Part shown: positions 35,527-44,049 of the stretch, piece after piece
How the letters are laid out: each line of letters starts with the position of its first letter
How positions within the stretch are numbered: position 1 is the first letter of the stretch
Source: Streptomyces buecherae
GTDB taxonomy: Bacteria > Actinomycetota > Actinomycetes > Streptomycetales > Streptomycetaceae
Direction of reading: 5' to 3'
Length of the DNA: 64,000 nucleotides
Assembly: GCF_014295035.1 (NCBI RefSeq)
Contig: NZ_CP060404.1
Location: forward strand, 2,382,501 to 2,446,500
The notes under the pieces: model-generated
What the model saw: only the letters and a program-made list of their open reading frames with translations
Told to the model about the DNA's origin: nothing
Databases searched by the model: none
Program-made: the position numbers and the translations under genes

Positions 35527-37494
35527 GTGCACACTGAGCCGATGCGCATCCCCCGTCCTCGCAGCCTCGCTGGCCAGCTCTTCGCCATGCAGGTCGTGCT
35601 GGTCGCCGCCGTGGTCGCCGGGTGCGCCGTCTTCACCTACGTCACGGCCAAGGGCGAGGCACAGGAGGCCGCGCGGCGCCAGGCGTTGACCGCGGCCACC
35701 ACCATCGCCAACTCCCCCGCCGTCGTCGAGGCCGCCCGATCGCCCGATCCGACGGCGGTGCTCCAGCCGTACGCGGAGCGGGTGCGGCTGGACTCCGGCG
35801 TCGCGTTCGTCACGATCATGAACCCGCGCGGCGTCCGCTGGACGCACCCCGAACCCGGCCGGATCGGCGAGAAGTTCCTCGGCCACACCGGGCCCGCGCT
35901 GCGCGGCGAGGTGTTCTCCGAGACGTACACCGGCACCCTGGGCCCCTCCGTGCGCGTCGTCGCCCCGGTGCGCGAGGGCGGCGGAACGGACGGTCCTGGA
36001 CCGGTGGTCGCGCTGGTCAGCGCCGGGATCACGATCAAGGAGATCACCGAGCAGGAGCGGCGCCAGGTGCTCGCCCTCACCGGCGTGGCGCTGGCCGCGC
36101 TGGTGCTCGGCGGGCTCGGTACCTACGTCATCAACGCGCGGCTGCGCCGGCACACACACGGCATGAACGCGAACGAGCTGAGCCAGATGCACGACTACCA
36201 CCAGGCCACGCTGCAAGCGGTGCGCGAGGGCCTGGTGATGCTGGACGGGCAGCGCCGGATCGCGCTCATCAACGACGGCGGGCGCGAACTCCTCGGCCTC
36301 CCCCGCCCGGACACCGCCGCCACGACCGGCCCGTCCGAGGCCGCCCCCGCCCTCGACGCGCGCGGCGGCCGGCGCGGCGCGCCGCCCGTCGGCCGGCACG
36401 TGGGCGAACTCGGCCTGCCCCCACCGCTGACCGCCGCGCTGCTCGACCCCAGGCCCCGGGTGGACGAGCTGCACCTGACCGCCGACCGGGTCCTGATCGT
36501 CAACACCGCGCCGGTGAGCAGCAACGGCCGGCGCGGCTCCGTGGTGACCCTGCGCGACCACACCGAACTCCAGGCACTCTCCGGCGAACTGGACTCGGTA
36601 CGCGGCTTCGCCGAGGCGCTGCGCTCGCAAGCCCACGAGGCGGCCAACCGGCTGCACGCCGTGGTCTCCCTCATCGAACTCGGCCGGGCCGACGAGGCCG
36701 TCGAGTTCGCCACCGCCGAGCTGCGACTCGCCCAGGCGCTCACCGACCAGGTGGTGGGCGCGGTGGCCGAGCCGGTGCTCGCCGCGCTGCTGCTCGGCAA
36801 GGCGGCCCAGGCCAGCGAGCACGCGGTGGACTTCGAGCTGACGCCCGACAGCCACATCGACGACGGGCTGCTGCCGGCCAGCCTGCCGGCCCGGGACCTG
36901 GTGACCATCCTGGGCAACCTGGTGGACAACGCCATCGACGCGGCGGGCGGCCAGACCGCCCCGTCTACGCGGGGCGGCTCGGGCCGCCGCTCCGGGGCGC
37001 CCGTGGACGGGCGACGGGGGCGGGTCACGGTGACGGTGCGGGCGCGGGACGACGAGCTGACGCTGCGGGTCGGGGACAACGGCCCCGGCGTCGGCCCGGG
37101 CGCGGCCGAGGAGATCTTCCAGCGGGGTTGGAGCACCAAGGCCGTGCCCGGCCACGGGCTCGGCCTGGCCATCGTGCGCCAGACGGTGCACCGCAACGGC
37201 GGCACCATCACGTTGGGCCGCTCCCCACGGGGCGGCGCCGAGTTCACTGTCCGGCTGCCTCTGCGCGGCACGGACGAGGCCCCCGTCGACGCCGGGCCCC
37301 GGCCCGCCACCCCCGCGCCCAGCACGGACGGGCGCACCACGGACGGGCCCGGCACGGACGGGCGCACTACGGACAGGCGCACCACCGACGGGCCCGGCAC
37401 GGGCCGGGCCGCCGCCGGTGACACGGCCGGCGGTGGACCCGGTAGCGGGCCCGGCGACACGACCGGCGGCGAGCCCGGTGGCGGGGTCTCGTGA
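35527..37494 (+). CDS. CitA/DcuS-family sensor histidine kinase
   Basis: 655-residue membrane kinase of the citrate/dicarboxylate-sensing class. A first membrane helix (about 10-33), an extracellular PDC/CitA-like sensor (to about 178), a second helix (about 180-205), a PAS region (about 215-355), then the dimerisation helix with phospho-acceptor H370 (QAHEAANRLH) and an HATPase with DNAIDAA and DNGPGV. The C-terminus is a repetitive Thr/Asp/Gly tail (about 598-655) not expected in the family. GTG 35527 has AGGGG just upstream; ATG 35542 is an alternative. The stop overlaps the response-regulator start by 4 nt. It probably controls the divergent dctA. Confidence 0.92.
   Translation: MHTEPMRIPRPRSLAGQLFAMQVVLVAAVVAGCAVFTYVTAKGEAQEAARRQALTAATTIANSPAVVEAARSPDPTAVLQPYAERVRLDSGVAFVTIMNPRGVRWTHPEPGRIGEKFLGHTGPALRGEVFSETYTGTLGPSVRVVAPVREGGGTDGPGPVVALVSAGITIKEITEQERRQVLALTGVALAALVLGGLGTYVINARLRRHTHGMNANELSQMHDYHQATLQAVREGLVMLDGQRRIALINDGGRELLGLPRPDTAATTGPSEAAPALDARGGRRGAPPVGRHVGELGLPPPLTAALLDPRPRVDELHLTADRVLIVNTAPVSSNGRRGSVVTLRDHTELQALSGELDSVRGFAEALRSQAHEAANRLHAVVSLIELGRADEAVEFATAELRLAQALTDQVVGAVAEPVLAALLLGKAAQASEHAVDFELTPDSHIDDGLLPASLPARDLVTILGNLVDNAIDAAGGQTAPSTRGGSGRRSGAPVDGRRGRVTVTVRARDDELTLRVGDNGPGVGPGAAEEIFQRGWSTKAVPGHGLGLAIVRQTVHRNGGTITLGRSPRGGAEFTVRLPLRGTDEAPVDAGPRPATPAPSTDGRTTDGPGTDGRTTDRRTTDGPGTGRAAAGDTAGGGPGSGPGDTTGGEPGGGVS
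37321..37406 (+). repeat. Minisatellite-like repeat at the 3' end of the kinase gene
   Basis: About five imperfect 15-nt units of the ACGGACGGGCGCACC / ACGGACGGGCCCGGC type encode a TDGRTTDGPG-like tail. The remaining 88 nt of the gene continue in similar Gly-rich style. Confidence 0.6.
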
Positions 37495-38216
37495 GCGCCA
37501 TGGAGAACGGTCCCGCGCCGGCCGACGGGCCGATCCGCGTGCTCGTCGTGGAGGACGACGCCCTGGCGGCGGACGCGCACGCCCTCTACGTCGGCCGGGT
37601 GCCAGGCTTCACCGTCGTCGGCACCGTGCACTCCGCCGCGCAGGCGCGCCGCGCGCTGGAGCGCACCGCCGTGGACCTGCTGCTGCTCGACCTCTACCTG
37701 CCCGACGGGCACGGGCTGCGGCTGCTGCGCACGCTGCGGGCGACCGGGCACGGCGTGGACGTCATCGCGGTGACCTCGGCGCGCGACCTGGCCGTCGTCC
37801 GGGAGGGCGTCTCGCTCGGGGTGGTCCAGTACGTGCTGAAGCCGTTCACGTTCGCCACCCTGCGGGAGCGGCTGACCCGGTACGCGGCGTTCCGGGCGAC
37901 GGTGACCGTGGGCGAGGCCAGCGGCCAGGCCGAGGTGGACCGGGCGCTGGCCGCGCTGCGCGCGCCGCAGGCGCCGGCCGAGCTGCCCAAGGGCCTGACG
38001 GCGGCGACGTTGCAGGCGGTCACCGAGGTACTGCGCGCGGCCAGCGCCGGCATCTCGGCCAACGCCACGGCGGAGGCGCTCGGCATCTCGCGGATCACCG
38101 CCCGGCGCTACCTGGAGCACCTGGTGGACACCGGGCGCGCGGCGCGCACCCCGCAGTACGGGGCCGTCGGCCGGCCCGAACTCTCCTACCGCTGGGTCTC
38201 CCCCGCCGTCCCGTGA
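37491..38216 (+). CDS. CitB/DcuR-family response regulator
   Basis: 241-residue partner of the CitA-type kinase. The receiver domain (about 15-135) has the acidic pair in VVEDD, phospho-acceptor D67 in LLLLDLYLPDG, and K in LKPF. The C-terminal DNA-binding part (about 165-235) is the CitB-type winged helix (LGISRITARRYLEHLVDTG). GTG 37491 overlaps the kinase stop (GTGA). Such pairs activate citrate or C4-dicarboxylate uptake, which fits the divergent dctA. Confidence 0.93.
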   Translation: MSAMENGPAPADGPIRVLVVEDDALAADAHALYVGRVPGFTVVGTVHSAAQARRALERTAVDLLLLDLYLPDGHGLRLLRTLRATGHGVDVIAVTSARDLAVVREGVSLGVVQYVLKPFTFATLRERLTRYAAFRATVTVGEASGQAEVDRALAALRAPQAPAELPKGLTAATLQAVTEVLRAASAGISANATAEALGISRITARRYLEHLVDTGRAARTPQYGAVGRPELSYRWVSPAVP

Positions 38217-38387
38217 CGGCGTCGGCACCCCGCCACCCGCCGACGGCGGCATTCCGCCAGGGCCGGCAGCGGAGCCGGGCCCGGGGCGACGGGGCCAGGC
38301 CGCCGCGCCCGGCGCCTGACGTTCCGTTTCGCCCACCGGCGGCCGGTGAGCACACGGGAGCGCACGTGGTTGGGCCGGGAGGTAAAC

Positions 38388-38400
38388 AGGAAGCTTTCCT
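38388..38400. promoter_or_regulatory. AGGAA-N3-TTCCT palindrome upstream of the GH8 gene
   Basis: AGGAA gct TTCCT in a TAAACAGG...CCTAACC context, 79 nt before the GH8 start. Similar GGAAA/TTTCC palindromes occur upstream of several secreted-hydrolase genes of streptomycetes (recollection). A candidate operator. Confidence 0.4.
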
Positions 38401-38478
38401 AACCATCGTCTTGTGGCGCCCCGCGCCCGCTCGCTAGCGTTCGCCTCCCCAACTCCCGTCCCAGGATGGAGGCATGAC

Positions 38479-39786
38479 GTGGCAATGGTGAGGAACCGTA
38501 GATCGCTCGCCCTGCTGACCGTCGCCGCCCTCGCCGGTGGCGGCGGATTCTGGCTCGCCGGCGTGCCCGGCAGTCAGGCCGCGGACGCCGCCCCCGCCCC
38601 CTCGGTGGCCGCCGTCGCCGACGGCCCGCGCGCCCAGGCCACTCCCGCCATCCCGTTCGGCAGTCACTCCTTCTCGTACGCGGACGGCGCCCTCAAGCCC
38701 TCCGGCAGCCAGAAGGACAACGACGCCAAGGTGCTGGCCTTCTACCAGAAGTGGAAGGCCAACTTCATCAAGCAGAACTGCGGCAACGGCTGGTACCAGG
38801 TGTACTCCCCCGACGCCGACCACGACTACGTCGGCGAGGCGCAGGGCTACGGCATGGTCATCACCGCGACCATGGCCGGGGCCGACGCCGACGCGCGGAA
38901 GATCTTCGACGGCATCCTGAAGTACGTCCTCGACCACCCCTCGTCGATCAACAAGGACCTGCACGCCGCCGAGCAGAACGCGAGCTGCAAGAGCGTCAAC
39001 GGCTCGGACTCGGCGACCGACGGCGACCTGGACATCGCCTACGGGCTGCTCCTCGCCGACCGGCAGTGGGGCAGCTCCGGCACGTACGACTACAAGGCGC
39101 TGGCCGTCAAGCGGATCAACGCGATCAAGAAGAGCGAGGTGCACAGCGGCACCAAGCTCACCAAGCTCGGCGACTGGTCGTCCGGCGACTACGACCAGGT
39201 CTCCCGCACCTCGGACTGGATGCCGGGCCACTTCAAGGCGTTCAGGAAGGCGACCGGCGACGGCACCTGGGACGCGGTGCGGAACAAGACGCAGCAGGTC
39301 ACCGCCGACCTCCAGGCCAAGCACGCGGCCAAGACCGGGCTGCTGCCGGACTTCGTGGAGAACACCACCTCCACGCCGCGCCCCCCGGCCGAGCAGGTGC
39401 TTGAGGACCCGCACGACGGGGACTACCACTGGAACGCCTGCCGCGACCCGTGGCGCCTTGGCACCGACGCCGCGCAGACCGGCGACGCGGCCTCCAAGAA
39501 GGCGGCGGTCAAGCTCAGTTCGTGGTCCAGGTCGAAGGCCGGCGGCAACCCGTCCAAGCTGGTCAACGGCTACCGGCTGAACGGCACGGCGTACGGCGAC
39601 GGCAACGACGCCGCGTTCTTCGCGCCGTTCGCGGTCGCGGCGATGAACGACGCCGACGGCCAGGCGTGGCTCGACGCGCTGTGGAAGAAGATGGTCGCCA
39701 CCGCGCCCGGCTCCGACGACTACTTCTCCGCCAGCATCCAGCTCCAGTCGATGCTGGTCGTCACGCACAACTTCTGGACCCCCTGA
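38479..39786 (+). CDS. Secreted GH8 glycanase
   Basis: 435-residue extracellular glycosidase. A signal peptide (about 1-35) is followed by a single GH8 (alpha/alpha)6-barrel. The catalytic acid is E120 in GEAQGYGM, and SATDGDLDIAYGLLLAD carries the conserved acidic residues. GH8 includes endo-1,4-glucanases, licheninases, chitosanases and xylanases; the sequence alone does not decide. No cellulose-binding module is present. GTG 38479, 6 nt after GGATGGAGG, is preferred to ATG 38485. The downstream sugar importer suggests that its products are taken up. Confidence 0.92.
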   Translation: MAMVRNRRSLALLTVAALAGGGGFWLAGVPGSQAADAAPAPSVAAVADGPRAQATPAIPFGSHSFSYADGALKPSGSQKDNDAKVLAFYQKWKANFIKQNCGNGWYQVYSPDADHDYVGEAQGYGMVITATMAGADADARKIFDGILKYVLDHPSSINKDLHAAEQNASCKSVNGSDSATDGDLDIAYGLLLADRQWGSSGTYDYKALAVKRINAIKKSEVHSGTKLTKLGDWSSGDYDQVSRTSDWMPGHFKAFRKATGDGTWDAVRNKTQQVTADLQAKHAAKTGLLPDFVENTTSTPRPPAEQVLEDPHDGDYHWNACRDPWRLGTDAAQTGDAASKKAAVKLSSWSRSKAGGNPSKLVNGYRLNGTAYGDGNDAAFFAPFAVAAMNDADGQAWLDALWKKMVATAPGSDDYFSASIQLQSMLVVTHNFWTP

Positions 39787-39805
39787 CGCCCCGTCCGCGC
39801 TCCCA

Positions 39806-39835
39806 CGGCCCGGCACCCCCCGCGGTGCCGGGCCG
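39806..39835 (+). terminator. Terminator after the GH8 gene
   Basis: Perfect 12-bp stem CGGCCCGGCACC / GGTGCCGGGCCG with a 6-nt loop, 20 nt after the stop. Confidence 0.75.
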
Positions 39836-40012
39836 CTCGCGTGCCCGGGCGGCGCGCCGCACTGCGCCGTACCGGTGGTCCGGGGCATGAGGGGAGGTCG
39901 GAGTCATTGACCGACGCTCGGAGTTGATCGTACGGTCACCGGGCAGTCACAGCCGCGTCCCGTCGGCGCCTCCTGCGCGCCGCGGTGCGCTGTGCCCAAG
40001 GAGGCCGTGCCC

Positions 40013-41374
40013 GTGCGCCCCACCGCCCCGCTCATCCTCGCTGCCACCCTCGCCGTCGCGGCCACCTCGCTCACCGGCTGTGGCGCGTTCGGCACCGACC
40101 CCAACACCCTCAAGATCGTCTACCTGCGCAACACGGACAACAAGGTCCGGCACATGGACGCCTACCTGTCGCGGGTCAAGGACGAGTTCGAGCGCGCCCA
40201 CCCGGGCAAGAAGGTCAAGCTCATCCCCATCCAGGCGGCGCAGCCCGACTACTGGGTGAAGATCCAGCAGATGATGCGCTCGGCGAAGACCACGCCCGAC
40301 GTGGTGTACGAGGACACGTTCATCATCAACTCCGACGTCGCCAGCGGCTACTTACGCCCCCTCGACCGCTACCTGGAACGCTGGCGCGACTGGGACCAGT
40401 TCCTCCCGCAGGCCAAAACCGCCGCCCGGGCCGAGGACGGCAGGACGTACGGGGTGCCGTTGGGCACCGACACCCGGGCCCTGTGGTTCAACAAGAAGCT
40501 GTTCGCCAAGGCCGGGCTGCCCACCGACTGGCAGCCCCGGAGCTGGGACGAGCTGCTGAGCACCGCCCGCACGCTGAAGAAGCGGCTCCCCGGCGTCACC
40601 CCGCTCAACGTCTACACCGGCAAGGGCCCGGGCGAGGCGTCGGTGATGCAGGGCTTCGAGATGCTGCTCTACGGCACCGGCGCCGACCCCCTCTACGACC
40701 CGGGGGCCAGGAAGTGGGTCGCCGGTGGCCAGGGGTTCGAGGACGCGCTGACCTTCCTCGACACGGTCTACGGCGAGGGGCTCGGCCCGCACCCGTCGGA
40801 CGCGGTGGACCCCAACGTCCCCACCCGGGTGGCCACCGAACTCCTCCCGGAGCGGAAGGTCGCCATCGCCCTGGACGGCTCCTGGATGGGCCAGTTCTGG
40901 ATCAAGACCGGTGGCCGCCCCTGGCCCGCGTGGTCGAAGGAGCTGGGCCGGGCCCCGATGCCCACCCAGTACGGCCAGCCACCCGGCAAGGTCAGCATGT
41001 CCGGCGGCTGGACCTGGGCGATCCCCGCCAAGTCGCAGAAGCCCGACCTGGCGTGGAAGCTCGTCGAGACGTTGCAGAGCCAGCCGAACGCGGTCGAGTG
41101 GTCGCTACGGGACGCGCAGATCGCCGTACGCGCCGACGTCGCCTCCGACCGCCGCTACCGCACCTCGATGCCCGGCATCGAGTTCTTCACCGGCCTGGTC
41201 CGGCACACCCACTACCGGCCCGCGCTCCCGGTCTACCCGCGGGTCTCCTCGGCCATCGGCGAGGCCATGGAGGCCGTCACCACCAGCGACACCTCGCCCG
41301 CCGCGGCGGCCAGGGACTACGACGAGGAGCTGGACTCGATCACCGACGGCAAGGTGGTGAACCGCGACCGATGA
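40013..41374 (+). CDS. Sugar ABC transporter substrate-binding lipoprotein
   Basis: 453-residue extracellular solute-binding protein of family 1. The lipobox SLTGC places the lipidated cysteine at C23. The fold is the usual two-lobed binder (NTLKIVYLRNTD at the start of the mature part, later ALDGSWMGQFW). GTG 40013 is chosen because AAGGAGG (39998-40004) lies 8 nt upstream; GTG 40007 and 39992 are poorer. An in-frame TTA codon (residue 114, 40352-40354) implies bldA-dependent translation. It is coupled to the first permease by a 4-nt overlap. The ligand is unknown; an oligosaccharide or disaccharide is likely. Confidence 0.93.
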   Translation: MRPTAPLILAATLAVAATSLTGCGAFGTDPNTLKIVYLRNTDNKVRHMDAYLSRVKDEFERAHPGKKVKLIPIQAAQPDYWVKIQQMMRSAKTTPDVVYEDTFIINSDVASGYLRPLDRYLERWRDWDQFLPQAKTAARAEDGRTYGVPLGTDTRALWFNKKLFAKAGLPTDWQPRSWDELLSTARTLKKRLPGVTPLNVYTGKGPGEASVMQGFEMLLYGTGADPLYDPGARKWVAGGQGFEDALTFLDTVYGEGLGPHPSDAVDPNVPTRVATELLPERKVAIALDGSWMGQFWIKTGGRPWPAWSKELGRAPMPTQYGQPPGKVSMSGGWTWAIPAKSQKPDLAWKLVETLQSQPNAVEWSLRDAQIAVRADVASDRRYRTSMPGIEFFTGLVRHTHYRPALPVYPRVSSAIGEAMEAVTTSDTSPAAAARDYDEELDSITDGKVVNRDR

Positions 41375-42291
41375 CCACCACCCTCGCCTCCCGGCCCCCC
41401 TCCCCCAAGCCGAGCCACCCACCCACCCGTGGCCGGCGGCGCCGCCCGCTGCGCTGGCTGCCGCTCACCCCGGCCACCGCGCTGCTGCTGCTCTTCCTCG
41501 GCGGGCCCATCGTCTACTGCGTCGCCATCGCCTTCACCGACATGCAGTTGACCGGCTCGTCCTCGACGAGCTTCGTGGGCCTGGACAACTTCCGACACGC
41601 CTTCGAGGACGAGGACTTCCGCAACGCCGTCGTCCTCACCCTCGTCTTCACCGTGCTGTCCTCGCTGGTCGGCCAGAACACGCTCGGCCTCGGCCTCGCC
41701 CTGCTGATGCGGCGCGCGTCCGGGCCGGTGCGCACGCTGGTCGGCTCGCTGACCATCGCGGCCTGGGTGGTCCCGGAGATCGTCGCCGGCTTCCTGCTGT
41801 ACGCGTTCTTCCGCGACGAGGGCACCCTGAACGCCGTGCTCGACTGGGCCCACCTGCCGTCCCAGGACTGGCTGTACAGCGCGCCCATCATCGCCGTGTC
41901 GCTGGCCAACGTGTGGCGCGGCACGGCGTTCTCGATGCTCATCTACTCCGCCGCGCTCGCCGAGATCCCCCGGGAGATCACCGAGGCCGCCGAGGTGGAC
42001 GGGGCGGGCGGCTGGCGCCGCCTGTGGCACATCACGCTGCCGATGATCCGCCGCTCCATCGGCACCAACCTCATGCTCAACACGCTGCAAACGCTCTCGG
42101 TCTTCGGCCTGATCTGGGCCATGACGCGCGGCGGCCCCGGCAACCGCAGCCAGACGCTGCCGGTGTTCATGTACGACCAGGCGTTCCTGAAGGCCCTCAT
42201 CGGCTACGGCACGGCCGTCGCCCTCCTGCTGCTGCTCATCGGGGCCCTGTTCGCCGCCGTCTACCTGCGCCTGCTCCGTACGGAGGTATGA
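41371..42291 (+). CDS. Sugar ABC transporter permease (MalF-type)
   Basis: 306-residue inner-membrane permease. The start codon overlaps the binding-protein stop by 4 nt. After a short Pro/Arg-rich tail, about six membrane segments follow, with the EAA loop EAAEVDGAGGWRRLW toward the end that docks on the ATPase. No ATPase gene is present in the cluster, so a shared MsiK-type ATPase is expected. Confidence 0.94.
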   Translation: MTTTLASRPPSPKPSHPPTRGRRRRPLRWLPLTPATALLLLFLGGPIVYCVAIAFTDMQLTGSSSTSFVGLDNFRHAFEDEDFRNAVVLTLVFTVLSSLVGQNTLGLGLALLMRRASGPVRTLVGSLTIAAWVVPEIVAGFLLYAFFRDEGTLNAVLDWAHLPSQDWLYSAPIIAVSLANVWRGTAFSMLIYSAALAEIPREITEAAEVDGAGGWRRLWHITLPMIRRSIGTNLMLNTLQTLSVFGLIWAMTRGGPGNRSQTLPVFMYDQAFLKALIGYGTAVALLLLLIGALFAAVYLRLLRTEV

Positions 42292-43220
42292 GCACCGTGA
42301 CGTCGCCCAGCCTGCCCGCCCCGTCCGCGCCCGCAGCCGGCCAGGTGGCCGCGCCCCGCGCCCCGTCACCCCGCGCGGCCCGCCGCACCCCGACCGAACG
42401 GCGCCGGACGCGCCGGCGCGCCGGCGTCGACCTCGTGCTGCTCGCCGTCGCCGCGCTGTTCGCGCTGCCCCTGGTGTGGCTGCTGCTCGCCTCGATCGAC
42501 GCGGAGGCCGACCTGCGGGTCGGGGCGCCCTCGCCCGCGACGACGGAGAACTTCGAGGCGGTGTGGAACGAGGAGATCACCTTCCGCCCGATGCTGAACA
42601 GCCTGCTGCTGTGCGGCGGGGCCACGCTGCTGACCGTGGTGTGCGCGGCGCTGGCCGCCTACCCGCTCTCCCGCTACCGCTCCCGGCTGGTCCGCCCGTA
42701 CCTGCTGACCGTGCTGTTCACCACCTGCCTGCCGGTCACCGCGATCATGGTCCCGGTCTACGGCCTGTACGTACAGGTCGAGCTGATCGACAGCCTTTTC
42801 GGCACGGCGCTCTTCCTGGCCGCCACCCAACTCCCGTTCGCTATCTGGCTGATGAAGAACTTCATGGACGGCGTGCCCGTCGCCCTGGAGGAGGCCGCCT
42901 GGACGGACGGCGCCTCCTGGTACCAGGCGCTGGCGCGGATCATCCTGCCGCTGATGGGCCCGGGCCTGACGGTCGTGACGATCTACAGCTTCATCATGAT
43001 GTGGGGGAACTTCTTCGTCCCCTTCATGCTGCTGCTCACCCCCGACCAACTACCGGCCTCCGTCACCCTGTTCACCTTCTTCGGCAGCCGCGACTCCGTC
43101 GTCTACGGCCAGTTGGCCGCGTTCTCGCTGCTCTACTCGACGCCGGTGATCCTGCTGTACGTGTTGATCGCGCGCCGCCTCGGCGGCGGGTTCGCGCTCG
43201 GCGGGGCGGTCAAGGGGTAG
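42288..43220 (+). CDS. Sugar ABC transporter permease (MalG-type)
   Basis: 310-residue second permease. ATG 42288 overlaps the upstream stop (ATGA). A basic Ala/Pro-rich N-terminus (about 1-45) leads into six membrane segments; the EAA loop is EEAAWTDGASWYQAL, followed by the ILPLMGPG segment. It forms the heterodimeric channel with the preceding permease. A 9-bp hairpin at 43237-43257 ends the operon. Confidence 0.94.
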   Translation: MSTVTSPSLPAPSAPAAGQVAAPRAPSPRAARRTPTERRRTRRRAGVDLVLLAVAALFALPLVWLLLASIDAEADLRVGAPSPATTENFEAVWNEEITFRPMLNSLLLCGGATLLTVVCAALAAYPLSRYRSRLVRPYLLTVLFTTCLPVTAIMVPVYGLYVQVELIDSLFGTALFLAATQLPFAIWLMKNFMDGVPVALEEAAWTDGASWYQALARIILPLMGPGLTVVTIYSFIMMWGNFFVPFMLLLTPDQLPASVTLFTFFGSRDSVVYGQLAAFSLLYSTPVILLYVLIARRLGGGFALGGAVKG

Positions 43221-43236
43221 GCCCGGACCGGGCGCG

Positions 43237-43257
43237 CACCGCCCCGCCGGGGCGGTG
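43237..43257. terminator. Hairpin between permease and DUF6204 genes
   Basis: CACCGCCCC gcc GGGGCGGTG, a perfect 9-bp stem with a 3-nt loop between convergent genes. Confidence 0.6.
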
Positions 43258-43292
43258 TCGGGCGGGTGGGTCCGGTGGTGTGCGGTGTCGGG

Positions 43293-43652
43293 TCAGGCGC
43301 CTCGTTGGGTGGCGGCCCTGCGCTGCCGCTTGCCCAGCGGCGCCTGGGAGAGGTCCTCGGCCTGCGTCCTGAGGTTGCGGTAGCCGTAGCCGCGCTGGTC
43401 GAGCCAGGCCCGCGCGCGCTCCTCGGCGCGCTCGGTCGCCGTCAGGATGTCCTCCTCGGCCTCGCCGGTGTCCGCGAAGCGGAAGGTGAAGGCGGACCGC
43501 GCGGCCAGGTCGTAGCTGAGGTGGCCCTCGGCGGTGAACGACGCCCGCAGGACGTCGTGCTCCGCGGCCCGCGCCAACAGCTCGGCCCGCTGCTCGTCGC
43601 TGAGCCCGTCGAAGACGCCACGGACCATGATGCGGAAGGTTCGAGTGGTCAT
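43293..43652 (-). CDS. DUF6204 family protein
   Basis: 119 residues, a small cytoplasmic protein. The start RTFRIMVRGVFDGLSDEQRAEL and the end GYGYRNLRTQAEDLS are the conserved blocks I associate with DUF6204 in streptomycetes. It has an alpha/beta make-up (ferredoxin-like in guess), no cysteine and no signal peptide. Function unknown. Its 5' side faces the NmrA-type gene across a 397-bp gap with a MerR-like promoter. Confidence 0.82.
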   Translation of the reverse strand: MTTRTFRIMVRGVFDGLSDEQRAELLARAAEHDVLRASFTAEGHLSYDLAARSAFTFRFADTGEAEEDILTATERAEERARAWLDQRGYGYRNLRTQAEDLSQAPLGKRQRRAATQRGA

Positions 43653-44049
43653 CGCGCGAGCCTAACCAGTGGGCCCGGCCCGGCTCCACCGGCTTTCGGC
43701 CGGCCGCCGGGGGCACGCGGGGGCGGGTGGCGGCTGCCGCCGGGCGCCGCTACCGGGGGCGGGTGGCGGGCCGCCGGCGCAGCGTCGCGGCGGCGAGGTC
43801 GCGCCGACCTGCCCGGCGTCGTGGAGACGATCGAGGTCCATCGCGGCAAGCCCGGCCCGCACGTCCTCGACCACCAGGGACAGGGGGCGCCCCGACAGCC
43901 CCGGACTCGTCGCGGCCCGCGCTCCACCCCCACTCCTTGACTTGAACCATGGGTGAAGTTCTACGTTCACCGAACCCGCTCTCCACGGCGGGTCGGCCCG
44001 CGCCGTGTGGCGGGGCCGGGCGGACCTCCCGAAGGGGCAGTGAACAGCC
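43653..44049. other. 397-bp gap between DUF6204 and NmrA-like genes
   Basis: On the minus strand about 43735-43945 a GC-biased frame contains PLSLVVEDVRAGLAAMDLDR, which looks protein-like but has no credible start or family and may be a relic. At 43937-43971 lies a MerR-type promoter (separate entry). Confidence 0.35.
43937..43971 (+). promoter_or_regulatory. MerR-type promoter and palindromes before the NmrA-like gene
   Basis: TTGACT (43937-43942) is followed by an imperfect inverted repeat CTTGAACC at GGGTGAAG (43941-43958, 6 of 8 pairs) and a weak -10 (TCTACG or TACGTT, spacing 17-20). A second perfect repeat GGTGAA-N8-TTCACC spans 43952-43971. The layout resembles promoters regulated by MerR-family proteins. 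Confidence 0.5.
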
